Below, piece after piece: positions 8,932 through 16,900 of a stretch of 37,762 nt of DNA (position 1 is the stretch's first letter; every line of letters begins with the position of its first letter). The position numbers were made by a program, and so were the translations under genes. The notes under the pieces are model-generated. The model ran no database searches, had not been told where the DNA came from, and saw nothing but the letters and a program-made list of their open reading frames with translations. Source of the DNA: an uncultured Flavobacterium sp. (GTDB taxonomy: Bacteria > Bacteroidota > Bacteroidia > Flavobacteriales > Flavobacteriaceae); contig NZ_CANRNX010000017.1 in NCBI RefSeq assembly GCF_947632075.1, positions 1 through 37,762 on the forward strand. Reading direction: 5' to 3'.

Positions 8932-10203
8932 ATGACAGTAGATTTACTACTTGGCCTTCAATGGGGAGACGAAGGAAAAGGAAAAATTGTAGACGTTCTT
9001 ACTTCTAAATACGATATAATTGCTCGTTTTCAAGGTGGACCAAATGCAGGTCACACTTTAGAATTTGATGGAATTAAACATGTATTAAGAACAATTCCAT
9101 CTGGAATTTTCCATAAAAATTCAATTAACATTATTGGAAACGGAGTGGTTATTGACCCAGTTGTTTTTCAAAAAGAAATTGAAGGACTTGAGAAATTTAA
9201 CATCGACATTCAATCGCGTTTATTCATTTCAAGAAAAGCGCATTTAATTTTACCAACACACCGTTTACTTGATGCAGCTTCTGAAACTGCAAAAGGTAAA
9301 GCAAAAATTGGTTCAACTTTAAAAGGTATTGGACCAACTTATATGGACAAAACTGGAAGAAACGGTTTACGTGTAGGTGATATTGAATTAACAGATTTTA
9401 AAGAAAGATACCAAGCTTTAGCTGAAAAACATATTGAAATGATTGACTTTTATAAAGTTGATTTACAATATAACTTAGCTGAAATGGAAGCTGAATTCTT
9501 TGCTGCAATTGAAGATTTAAAGAAATTAAAATTTATTGATTCTGAAGCTTATTTAAACCAAGCATTAAAAGATGGTAAATCTATCTTAGCTGAAGGAGCC
9601 CAAGGATCATTGTTAGATATCGATTTCGGAACATATCCGTTTGTAACTTCATCAAATACTACAGCTGCTGGTGCTTGTACTGGTTTAGGAATTGCACCAA
9701 ACAAAGTAAAAGAAGTGTTTGGTATTTTTAAAGCTTATACTACTCGTGTAGGTTCAGGTCCATTCCCTACGGAATTAACCGATGAAATTGGTCAAACAAT
9801 GGCTAAAGTAGGAAACGAATTTGGTTCTGTAACTGGTCGTGCGCGTCGTTGCGGATGGTTAGACTTAGTAGCTTTGAAATATGCAGTTCAGGTTAACGGT
9901 GTTACCGAATTATACATGATGAAAGGTGACGTTTTATCTGGTTTTGATACTTTAAAAATTTGTACAGGTTACGAATACAAAGGACAAAATATTGCGCACT
10001 TACCTTACAACATTGAACCAGAAAACGTAACTCCTATTTACGTTGAGAAAAAAGGATGGAATGCAGATTTAACTGGTATGACTACTTATGAAGAATTACC
10101 TGTAGAATTAAAAGAATATATTGATTTTATTGAAAAAGAAGTTGAAGTACCAATTAAAATTATTTCGGTTGGACCAGACAGAAAACAAACAATCATTAAA
10201 TAG
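8932..10203 (+). CDS. purA: Adenylosuccinate synthetase
   Basis: Catalyses GTP-dependent joining of aspartate to IMP to give adenylosuccinate, the first committed step from IMP to AMP. The 423-residue protein has normal length. The GTP loop GLQWGDEGKGK (residues 8-18) contains the catalytic aspartate. Downstream are NAGHTL with the catalytic histidine, the GIGPTYMDK segment, VTGRARRCGWLDL and the C-terminal GPDRKQTI. It follows fur by 21 bases and ends directly before a strong terminator, so fur-purA is a compact transcription unit. Confidence 0.98.
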   Translation: MTVDLLLGLQWGDEGKGKIVDVLTSKYDIIARFQGGPNAGHTLEFDGIKHVLRTIPSGIFHKNSINIIGNGVVIDPVVFQKEIEGLEKFNIDIQSRLFISRKAHLILPTHRLLDAASETAKGKAKIGSTLKGIGPTYMDKTGRNGLRVGDIELTDFKERYQALAEKHIEMIDFYKVDLQYNLAEMEAEFFAAIEDLKKLKFIDSEAYLNQALKDGKSILAEGAQGSLLDIDFGTYPFVTSSNTTAAGACTGLGIAPNKVKEVFGIFKAYTTRVGSGPFPTELTDEIGQTMAKVGNEFGSVTGRARRCGWLDLVALKYAVQVNGVTELYMMKGDVLSGFDTLKICTGYEYKGQNIAHLPYNIEPENVTPIYVEKKGWNADLTGMTTYEELPVELKEYIDFIEKEVEVPIKIISVGPDRKQTIIK

Positions 10204-10206
10204 TAT

Positions 10207-10238
10207 AAAGCCGATTCTTAATTGAATCGGCTTTTTTT
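10207..10238 (+). terminator. purA terminator
   Basis: The stem AAAGCCGATTC (10207-10217) / GAATCGGCTTT (10224-10234) has a 6-base loop and is followed by a T run. It begins 3 bases after the purA stop. It is nearly identical to the terminator at 11351-11382. Confidence 0.93.
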
Positions 10239-10294
10239 ATGAATTGCCTGTAAAGCTACTTTTTAATTAAATAGCTATACTCAATTATTTGGCG

Positions 10295-10302
10295 TATCTT
10301 TG
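10295..10302 (+). promoter_or_regulatory. -7 box for the cold-shock operon
   Basis: TATCTTTG followed by CCC matches TAnnTTTG and is the only exact match I found in the 480-base gap before the cold-shock gene. No TTG lies at ideal -33 spacing. It would give a leader of roughly 410-415 bases. Confidence 0.55.
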
Positions 10303-10721
10303 CCCTAATTAAAACATAGATTAATCTATAAATTATTGAGTTCGTTTTAACGTATTTAAATCGTAAAACTACTTTTCTAAAAATAACAAGAGACAAAAAT
10401 CACTTCCCTTGTAAGTCTTAACCATACAATTTCAATTTAGGTTAACTCAATATTTATCCAGATTATTTAAACTTCTAATTAACAGATTAGCACTCTTATT
10501 AGACAAACTTTATTTTATATATGGATGGTTTTAAACCTTTCATTATTTAATATTTTTCAAAAGTAAAGGATTTTGTAATTAATAAAATCAATTCTTATGA
10601 ATTAAAATTGACTCTAATTTTAGCTTCGTGGATTTTTCCTAAAAAATCTGTTATTACCAACTATGTAATTATTCATAAAATGATAAAAAAATTTATCATT
10701 TGTTTAAACTAAATATAAACT
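10303..10721 (+). promoter_or_regulatory. Long 5' leader of the cold-shock operon
   Basis: This 419-base stretch has no credible gene. It contains a perfect 14-base palindrome ATAGATTAATCTAT at 10316-10329, just after the predicted transcript start. A perfect 7-bp hairpin lies at 10603-10609/10616-10622. A perfect 10-bp hairpin AAATGATAAA (10678-10687) / TTTATCATTT (10692-10701) with an AAAA loop ends 20 bases before the ATG. A 9-codon frame at 10521-10550 is probably chance. Long structured leaders are known to act as thermosensors in enterobacterial cspA mRNAs; a similar role here is inference from position and structure only. I see no enterobacterial cold-box sequence. Confidence 0.45.
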
Positions 10722-11117
10722 ATGGCAGAATCGTTTACTAAAAAGGAATTCAACAAAAAGAAATTACAAAAGAAACGTTTAAAGGAAGAAAAAAGAGAAT
10801 TAAAGAAAACTCAGAATAACAAAGGTAAATCATTCGAAGAAATGATTATTTATGTTGATAAATACGGACGTTTTACTGATATACCTCCGCATCTGCAAGT
10901 AGACGATGAAGCAAATAAAAAGAAAACTTATAAGGGAATTATTAGCCATTTAAACGAAAAAGGCTTTGGTTTTATTAAAGAAGAAGATACTAAAGAGAGT
11001 ATATTTTTTAGTATTAGCTCTTGTAAAGAAACCTTATCGGCTAATGATATAGTTAGTTACACAAAAACTAAAACAGATAGAGGTTTTAAAGCACTTGAAA
11101 TCAATAAAGAATATTAA
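10722..11117 (+). CDS. Cold-shock-domain protein with basic N-terminus
   Basis: A 131-residue protein. Residues 1-40 are strongly lysine-rich (KKEFNKKKLQKKRLKEEKR) and probably disordered and RNA-binding. A linker containing IIYVDKYGRFTDIPPHLQ follows. The C-terminal half (about 67-131) is a cold-shock domain with a clear RNP1-like segment KGFGFIKEED and a degenerate RNP2-like IFFSIS in place of the usual VFVHFS. It likely binds single-stranded RNA as a chaperone or anti-terminator. It is preceded by the long leader and followed 15 bases later by a second cold-shock gene. Proteins with this basic extension plus CSD are, as I recall, frequent in Bacteroidota. Confidence 0.85.
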   Translation: MAESFTKKEFNKKKLQKKRLKEEKRELKKTQNNKGKSFEEMIIYVDKYGRFTDIPPHLQVDDEANKKKTYKGIISHLNEKGFGFIKEEDTKESIFFSISSCKETLSANDIVSYTKTKTDRGFKALEINKEY

Positions 11118-11132
11118 TAAACAATTATAAAA

Positions 11133-11321
11133 ATGCAAGAAGGAACAGTTAAGTTTTTCAATGAACAAAAAGGATTTGGTTTTATTACTTATGGTAATGA
11201 AGAAATTTTTGTTCACGTATCTGGGTTAAATGATCGTGTCGTAGAAAATGATAAAGTATCATTTGATATTGAAAAAGGAAAAAAAGGATTAAACGCAACA
11301 AATGTAAAACGTTTATTCTAA
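11133..11321 (+). CDS. CspA-family cold-shock protein
   Basis: A 62-residue single-domain RNA/DNA-binding protein. RNP1 is KGFGFI (residues 13-18) and RNP2 is IFVHVS (about 25-30); both carry the aromatic residues that stack on bases. The start at MQEGTVKFFN is the usual family N-terminus. It sits 15 bases after the longer CSD gene and ends shortly before a terminator, so the two form one operon behind the long leader. Cold induction is plausible from family and leader, but cspA paralogues are not always cold-induced. Confidence 0.94.
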   Translation: MQEGTVKFFNEQKGFGFITYGNEEIFVHVSGLNDRVVENDKVSFDIEKGKKGLNATNVKRLF

Positions 11322-11350
11322 AAAAATTATATTAAATATATAGACTTTGA

Positions 11351-11382
11351 AAGTCGATTCAATTCCGAATCGGCTTTTTTTA
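11351..11382 (+). terminator. Terminator of the cold-shock operon
   Basis: The stem AAGTCGATTC (11351-11360) / GAATCGGCTT (11367-11376), with one G-U pair and a 6-base loop, is followed by a T run. Its right arm and tail are identical over 17 bases to the purA terminator at 10224-10240. Confidence 0.9.
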
Positions 11383-11409
11383 TACCTTAGTCTATTAAAA
11401 GGTATTAAC

Positions 11410-12147
11410 ATGGAAAGCTCAATAACAGATATTTTAAAAAAAATAGATTTACCAATTAAAAATAAAAATCTATTTGACAATACAACTTATGAAGAATTAA
11501 CAGCAGTTTTAAAACCTTTAGATATCAAAAATTACAATGATTTTATCGAACAACTTACAGTTGAGACTGCGTTAAATAAGTTAAAGAAATTTGAGTTTAA
11601 GATGCCTGATGAAAATTTTAAATTCATTCCAATTTTAAAAGAAGAAATTAAAAATCTTGAAATTTCTTATGATTATTACAAAACCAAAATAGGGTTACTA
11701 TTAATTGCTTCAACAGTAAAAGGTATTTGCTATGTAGCCTTTGAGTTTGCAGAAAAACCATCTTTACCTTATTTGAAAGAAATATTCCCAACGGCAATTT
11801 TAATAAATATTTCAGAAAAAAAACATCAATTGATTTTTGATTTTGTAAATGGAAAATTAAAAGAAGAAATTGTTTTTCATATCAAAGGAACCTCTTTTCA
11901 ATTTGAAGTTTGGAAAGCGTTACTAGAAATTCCAAAAGGAAGTTTAACTTCTTATGCAGAAATTTCGAAAAAAATAAATAAACCTAAAGCTTTCAGAGCA
12001 GTTGGTACAGCTATAGGAAATAACCCGATTAGTCTTTTAATTCCTTGTCACCGAGTAATTCAATCTAACGGGAATTACGGAGGTTATATGTGGGGATTAC
12101 CAACAAAATTTTTATTAATTGGATTAGAAGGCTTAAACAAATTGTAA
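11410..12147 (+). CDS. Methylated-DNA--protein-cysteine methyltransferase, N-terminally extended
   Basis: Removes alkyl groups from O6-alkylguanine in DNA by irreversible transfer to its own cysteine. Taking ATG 11410 gives 245 residues. An upstream frame extending to 11347 would start inside the preceding terminator and is unlikely. The C-terminal domain (about 160-245) has FEVWKALLEIPKGSLTSYAE, the arginine-finger helix RAVGTAIGNNP and the active-site IPCHRVI with C213. Residues about 80-155 resemble the Ogt N-terminal domain. Residues 1-75 are an extra, mainly helical segment that I do not recognise. It is neither a methylphosphotriester domain nor an evident AraC domain. The stop abuts the ATG of the next gene. 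Confidence 0.88.
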   Translation: MESSITDILKKIDLPIKNKNLFDNTTYEELTAVLKPLDIKNYNDFIEQLTVETALNKLKKFEFKMPDENFKFIPILKEEIKNLEISYDYYKTKIGLLLIASTVKGICYVAFEFAEKPSLPYLKEIFPTAILINISEKKHQLIFDFVNGKLKEEIVFHIKGTSFQFEVWKALLEIPKGSLTSYAEISKKINKPKAFRAVGTAIGNNPISLLIPCHRVIQSNGNYGGYMWGLPTKFLLIGLEGLNKL

Positions 12148-12693
12148 ATGAAGACTTATATTGCTTTGCTTCGAGGAATTAATGTTTCTGGGAAAAACAT
12201 AATAAAAATGGACTCTCTGAAAGAGATGTTTACAAAACTTAATTTTGAAAATGTACAAACTTACATTCAAAGTGGAAATGTTGTTTTTTCGACTAATAAA
12301 ACGAAAGAGAATTTAGTTAAGTCAATTTCAGATGAAATAAAACTAAAATACGAATTAAATGTACCTGTTTTGGTCTTAGAAAAAAATGAGCTAGATGAAA
12401 TAATTTCTGAATTACCTTTTTCAGAATTTGAAGAAAAAGATGTTTACTTTACTTTTTTAAATGAAGAATCAAAAATTACTGATTTTTCTAAAATATCAGA
12501 AAAAAAATCTAATTCAGAACTTATACATATATCTAAAAATGTAATTTATTTAGTTTGCCCTGATGGATACGGAAATACAAAATTATCGAATAGTTTTTTA
12601 GAAAAACAATTAAAGGTTTTATGTACTACAAGAAATTTAAAGACTTCTAAAAAAATGTTGGAATTAGCAAGTATAGAAAAAGATGAGTTATAG
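12148..12693 (+). CDS. DUF1697 family protein
   Basis: A 181-residue cytoplasmic protein whose N-terminus MKTYIALLRGINVSGKN and following TYIQSGNVVF are the hallmark of DUF1697. The biochemical role of the family is unknown. Its ATG immediately follows the TAA of the alkyltransferase gene (zero spacing), so the two are translated from one mRNA and probably coupled. The stop codon lies in the loop of the terminator hairpin at 12677-12705. No signal peptide or membrane segment is seen. Confidence 0.88.
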   Translation: MKTYIALLRGINVSGKNIIKMDSLKEMFTKLNFENVQTYIQSGNVVFSTNKTKENLVKSISDEIKLKYELNVPVLVLEKNELDEIISELPFSEFEEKDVYFTFLNEESKITDFSKISEKKSNSELIHISKNVIYLVCPDGYGNTKLSNSFLEKQLKVLCTTRNLKTSKKMLELASIEKDEL

Positions 12694-12705
12694 ACTCATC
12701 TTTTT
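12677..12705. terminator. Bidirectional terminator between convergent genes
   Basis: A perfect 12-bp stem AAAAAGATGAGT (12677-12688) / ACTCATCTTTTT (12694-12705) with loop TATAG. A-run and T-run on opposite arms allow termination in both directions. The DUF1697 stop codon is in the loop, and the frnE-like gene ends 2 bases beyond. Confidence 0.88.
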
Positions 12706-12706
12706 A

Positions 12707-13399
12707 TTATTTACATTCGTCAATCGAACAAGAATTCGAATCAAGTTTGGTATTTAAAACAGTAATTTCTCCAAAAGCTTGTTTTAAAGCATCTGCTAAA
12801 ACATCTGAAGGTTGAGCTCCAGAAACAGCATATTTGTTATTTAAAACAAAAAAAGGCACTCCACCTACTCCAATATTTTGGGCTTCTAAAATATCTTGTT
12901 TAACTTCATAAGCCAATTCTTCGCTACTTAAAGCATTGGTAACTTCTTCTTCATCAATCTGTAATTGTTTACCTAAATTAATTAAAACTTTAGTATCGGC
13001 TACATTTAAACTTTCTTCAAAATGAGCTTTAAAAAGTAATTCTTCCATTTCATTTTGCTTGTTATACTTTTTTGATAGTTGTAATAACAAATGGGCTTTA
13101 AAAGTATTTGCTGCAATTGGATCTCCTTTTGTAAAATCTATTCCGGCGTTTCTTCCCATTTCATTTAAACGAGCTTGCATTTGAATGTATTGATCTTCAG
13201 AAAACCCTTTCTTCTTCATTAAATATTCTTTAGAAGTTAAAACTTCAGAAGTTTCTTCTAAAGTTGGATCTAACTGAAAACTTTTCCATTCAATTTCAAT
13301 TTTATCTTTAAAAGGAACATTTGACAAAGCTTCTTCAAAATTCTTCTTTCCTATATAACAAAACGGACACATTACATCCGACCAAATTTGTACTTTCAT
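12707..13399 (-). CDS. DsbA/FrnE-like thiol oxidoreductase
   Basis: A 230-residue member of the DsbA-like thioredoxin superfamily, FrnE subgroup. The active-site motif is C11-P-F-C14 directly after the first beta strand (WSDVMCPFCYIG). The cis-proline region is GVGGVPFFVLNNKYAVSGAQ (about 180-199), typical of FrnE. There is no signal peptide, so it acts in the cytoplasm, unlike classical DsbA. The extreme C-terminus has two more cysteines (NSCSIDEC), which might form an extra disulfide. FrnE proteins have been linked to redox stress and polyketide-associated isomerisation; the substrate here is unknown. Confidence 0.9.
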   Translation of the reverse strand: MKVQIWSDVMCPFCYIGKKNFEEALSNVPFKDKIEIEWKSFQLDPTLEETSEVLTSKEYLMKKKGFSEDQYIQMQARLNEMGRNAGIDFTKGDPIAANTFKAHLLLQLSKKYNKQNEMEELLFKAHFEESLNVADTKVLINLGKQLQIDEEEVTNALSSEELAYEVKQDILEAQNIGVGGVPFFVLNNKYAVSGAQPSDVLADALKQAFGEITVLNTKLDSNSCSIDECK

Positions 13400-13487
13400 G
13401 ATTTAAATTTTGACTAAAATAATCTATAAAAATTTACTTATTCTTAAATTAATTATAAATGTAAGTAATGAAAATAGTAACATTTAT

Positions 13488-13521
13488 TTGACACTTAATT
13501 AGTTTAGTGTTTTTATATTTG
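13488..13521 (+). promoter_or_regulatory. Promoter and spacer palindrome of the metal-efflux operon
   Basis: The -33 element TTG (13488-13490) and exact -7 box TATATTTG (13514-13521) are separated by 23 bases. The spacer starts with ACACTTAATTAGTTTAGTGT (13491-13510), an imperfect 20-base palindrome with 16 symmetric positions and perfect 5-base outer arms. The -7 box ends only 5 bases before the ATG at 13527, so the transcript would be leaderless or nearly so. The palindrome's position suggests an operator for a repressor or a MerR-like distorting activator; the regulator is unknown. Confidence 0.65.
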
Positions 13522-13526
13522 TAATT

Positions 13527-13907
13527 ATGAGAAAATGGTTAATTATAACTATTGCTTTTTTGCAATTAGCTGGTACAACGCAATTATCGCAGTTGTACAA
13601 ATTACCTATTTTTATTTCTCATTTTTTAGAACACAGTAATAATGAAATAAGTTTTTCGGAATTAGAATATTTTATTGTTCATCATTATGGCGGACATGAA
13701 ATGGATGAAGATTGGGAAGTTGATCAAAAACTACCATTTATGAATGTAGATCGCGTTCATCTTGATCCTTGCTTTGTTTCTAATTTTGAGATTCCATTTC
13801 ATGTTACTTTTTCAAAAGAAATTCATGTACCTGAAGTAATTCTTGACGATCAAGTTTTATCAGATCCTTATTTAACGTCTATTTGGCAACCTCCTAAAAA
13901 CGCATAA
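13527..13907 (+). CDS. Small exported protein heading the metal-efflux operon
   Basis: A 126-residue protein with a hydrophobic N-terminus (MRKWLIITIAFLQLAGTTQ) that reads as a signal peptide or single anchor. The remainder is rich in histidine and acidic residues (FISHFLEHSNNE, FIVHHYGGHEMDEDWEVD) with one cysteine, and ends in SIWQPPKNA. No catalytic motif is visible. I recall similar hypothetical proteins, with the YKLP and SIWQPPK segments, before CzcA/CusA-type pumps in Bacteroidota. A periplasmic metal-binding or sensing role is inference from composition and position. It has its own promoter and is 63 bases from the pump gene. Confidence 0.72.
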   Translation: MRKWLIITIAFLQLAGTTQLSQLYKLPIFISHFLEHSNNEISFSELEYFIVHHYGGHEMDEDWEVDQKLPFMNVDRVHLDPCFVSNFEIPFHVTFSKEIHVPEVILDDQVLSDPYLTSIWQPPKNA

Positions 13908-13923
13908 TCTTTTTTTTATATAA

Positions 13924-13947
13924 CTCAGCTTCAAATTGAAGTCTGAG
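13924..13947 (+). repeat. Hairpin between the small protein and the pump gene
   Basis: CTCAGCTTC (13924-13932) pairs with GAAGTCTGAG (13938-13947), with one bulged T and a 5-base AAATT loop. There is no T run after it, so it is not a standard terminator. It may stabilise or partially separate expression of the two genes; this is inference. Confidence 0.5.
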
Positions 13948-13970
13948 AAGTTATTCATTTAATTAAGATT

Positions 13971-16900
13971 ATGATGTTAAATAAAATTATTGATTTTTCA
14001 ATCAAAAATAAATTCATCATAGGCCTATTTACCTTAGCATTAATTCTTTTTGGTGCTTACGAGGTAAAAAAATTGCCTATTGATGCACAACCTGATATTA
14101 CCTCAAATCAGGTTCAAATTATCACAGTGGCACCATCTTTTAGTGCCGAAGATATCGAACGTTTAATAACCTTTCCTATTGAACAAGCAACCGCAAATAT
14201 TGCTGGAATTACAGAATTACGTAGTTTCTCAAGATTTGGATTGTCTTTAGTGACTGTTGTTTTTACAGATGCTACCGATGTATATTGGGTAAGACAACAA
14301 ATTAGTGAACGTTTAACACAAGTTAAAAGCCAAATCCCTGAAGGTATTGGTGAACCAGAACTTGGGCCAATTTCTACAGGATTAGGAGAAATTTATCAAT
14401 ATGTAGTTCGTCCAGCTGAAGGCTACGAATCAAAATATGATGCAACTGAATTAAGAACAATTCAAGATTGGATTGTACGCCAACAACTTCTAAGTGTACC
14501 TGGTGTTGCAGATGTAAGTAGTTTTGGTGGAAAGTTAAAACAGTATGAAATTGCAATCAATCCACAACGTTTGCAAGCTCATAATATAACCATTGATTCT
14601 ATTTTTGAAGCGTTAGAAGAAAATAATCAAAATACGGGTGGTGCTTATATTGAAAACGGACCTACCTCTATGTTCATTCGTTCTGAAGGTTTAATTGGAA
14701 GTATTGAAGATATTCAAAACATTTCGATTCAACGCTCTACAAACGGAATTCCACTTTTACTTAAAGATGTTTCCGATGTTCGCATTGGTCATGCTACGCG
14801 TTATGGTGCAATGACATACAACGATGAAGGTGAAGTTTCTGGAGCTATTGTGCTAATGCTTAAAGGAGAAAATAGTAACGATGTAGTAGTTAAAGTTAAA
14901 GAACGAATTGAAGAAATTAAAAAAACTTTACCCGAAGGTGTAATTATTGAACCGTTTTTAGACCGCAAAAAAATGGTTGATAATACCATTTTAACAGTTG
15001 AAACCAATTTATTAGAAGGTGCATTAATTGTGATATTTATCTTAGTTCTTTTCTTAGGAAATGTTCGTGCTGGTTTCATTGTAGCTTCTGTAATTCCTTT
15101 ATCATTATTATTCGCAATCATCATGATGAATATTTTTGGAATTGGTGGAAACTTAATGAGTTTAGGAGCTTTAGATTTTGGTTTAATTGTAGATGGTGCA
15201 GTTATTATTGTCGAAGCTGCAATGCATCAATTATACCATAATAAAAAGTTAGGTAACAAGCTGCGTTTAACTACAGATGAGATGAATGAAACTGTAGGAA
15301 ATTCTGCTAAAAAAATGGTAAACTCTGCGGTTTTTGGTCAAATCATTATCTTAATAGTTTACCTACCAATTTTTGCCTTAGATGGTATTGAAGGTAAAAT
15401 GTTTAAACCAATGGCGCAAACAGTTGCTTTTGCTTTAGTTGGGGCTTTCATTTTGTCTTTAACTTACGTTCCAATGATGACTTCTTTGTTTTTAAGTAAG
15501 AAGGTTAAAACAAAACCAAATCTTTCTGACAAAGTGATGAAACGTGTTGAAAATAAACATCAATCACTTCTAATCAAAGCAATTCAATCACAAAAAATAA
15601 TTTTAGCAAGTGTTGTGGCTATGTTTGCTTTAGCAATCTTCTTCTTAACTCGTTTAGGAGGTGAATTTATCCCATCTTTAGAAGAAGGTGATTTTGCTGT
15701 TGAGGCACGTGTTTTACCCGGAAGTAATATTTCTACAACTATCGAATATACTTCAAAAGCAGCTAAAATTTTAAAAGAACGTTTTCCTGAAGTTGAAGCA
15801 GTTGTTACAAAAATTGGTAGTGCAGAAATTCCAACAGAACCAATGCCAATGGATGCTGGAGATATGATTATTGTTTTGAAACCTAAAAAAGAATGGACTT
15901 CTGCCAAAACATTTCCAGAGTTATCCCAAAAAATGAGTGAAGCTGTTTCTGAAGTACCTGGATTAACTACAAGTTTTCAATATCCGGTTCAAATGCGTTT
16001 TAACGAATTAATGACTGGAGCAAGACAAGATGTTGTTCTAAAAATATTTGGTGAGAATTTAGATAGTTTAGCTCACTATGCTCAGAAAGTTGGAAATGTT
16101 ATCCAAAAAGTGGATGGCGCTCAAGATTTATATATCGAACCGATAAACGGAATTCCGCAAGTTGTAATAACATTTAACCGAGCATTATTAGCACAATATG
16201 GTTTACAAATTGGTGATGCGAACCGAATTATTAATATGTCGTTTGCAGGTCAATCTACCGGAAGTGTGTTTGAAGGTGAACGCAGATTTGATTTAACAGT
16301 TCGTTTAGATGAGAAAAGCAGAACTTCAATTGAAGATATTCAAAACTTACTAATTCCAACATCAAACGGAAACCAAATTCCGTTAAGTCAAATTGCAGAT
16401 GTTTCTTTTAAAAATACTCCAAATCAAATTCAGAGAGAAAATGCAAAACGTAGAATTATTATAGGTTTTAATGTTAAAGATAAAGACGTACAAACCGTTG
16501 TAGAAGATTTGCAACGTAAAGTTGATGCTGAAATTACACTTCCAACAGGATACAGAATCACTTACGGTGGAGCCTTTGATAATTTAAACCAAGCTAAAGA
16601 ACGCTTGGCAATCGCTGTTCCTATTGCATTAGTAATGATTTTTATTATGCTGTATTTTGCTTTTAAATCTATCAAATACAGTTTACTAATTTATACTGCT
16701 ATTCCACTTTCTTCAATTGGAGGAATTTATTTCTTGGTTTTAAGAGACATGCCATTTAGTATTAGTGCCGGTGTTGGCTTTATTGCCTTATTTGGAGTTG
16801 CTGTTTTAAACGGGATTGTACTTGTTTCTGAATATAACCGATTTAAAGAAACTGGCATTAAAAACACTACCCGAATTGTATTAATGGGAACAAAAACACG

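Noticed and set aside
10521..10550. A 9-codon upstream frame in the cold-shock leader
   Set aside because: No ribosome-binding site, no informative codons, and such short frames are expected by chance in 419 bases.
11347..11409. An N-terminal extension of the alkyltransferase frame
   Set aside because: It begins inside the terminator hairpin at 11351-11382, so translation from there is unlikely.
14374..15907. Several antisense frames of 60-107 codons within the pump gene
   Set aside because: They are shadows of a clearly coding plus-strand gene and show no family motifs.
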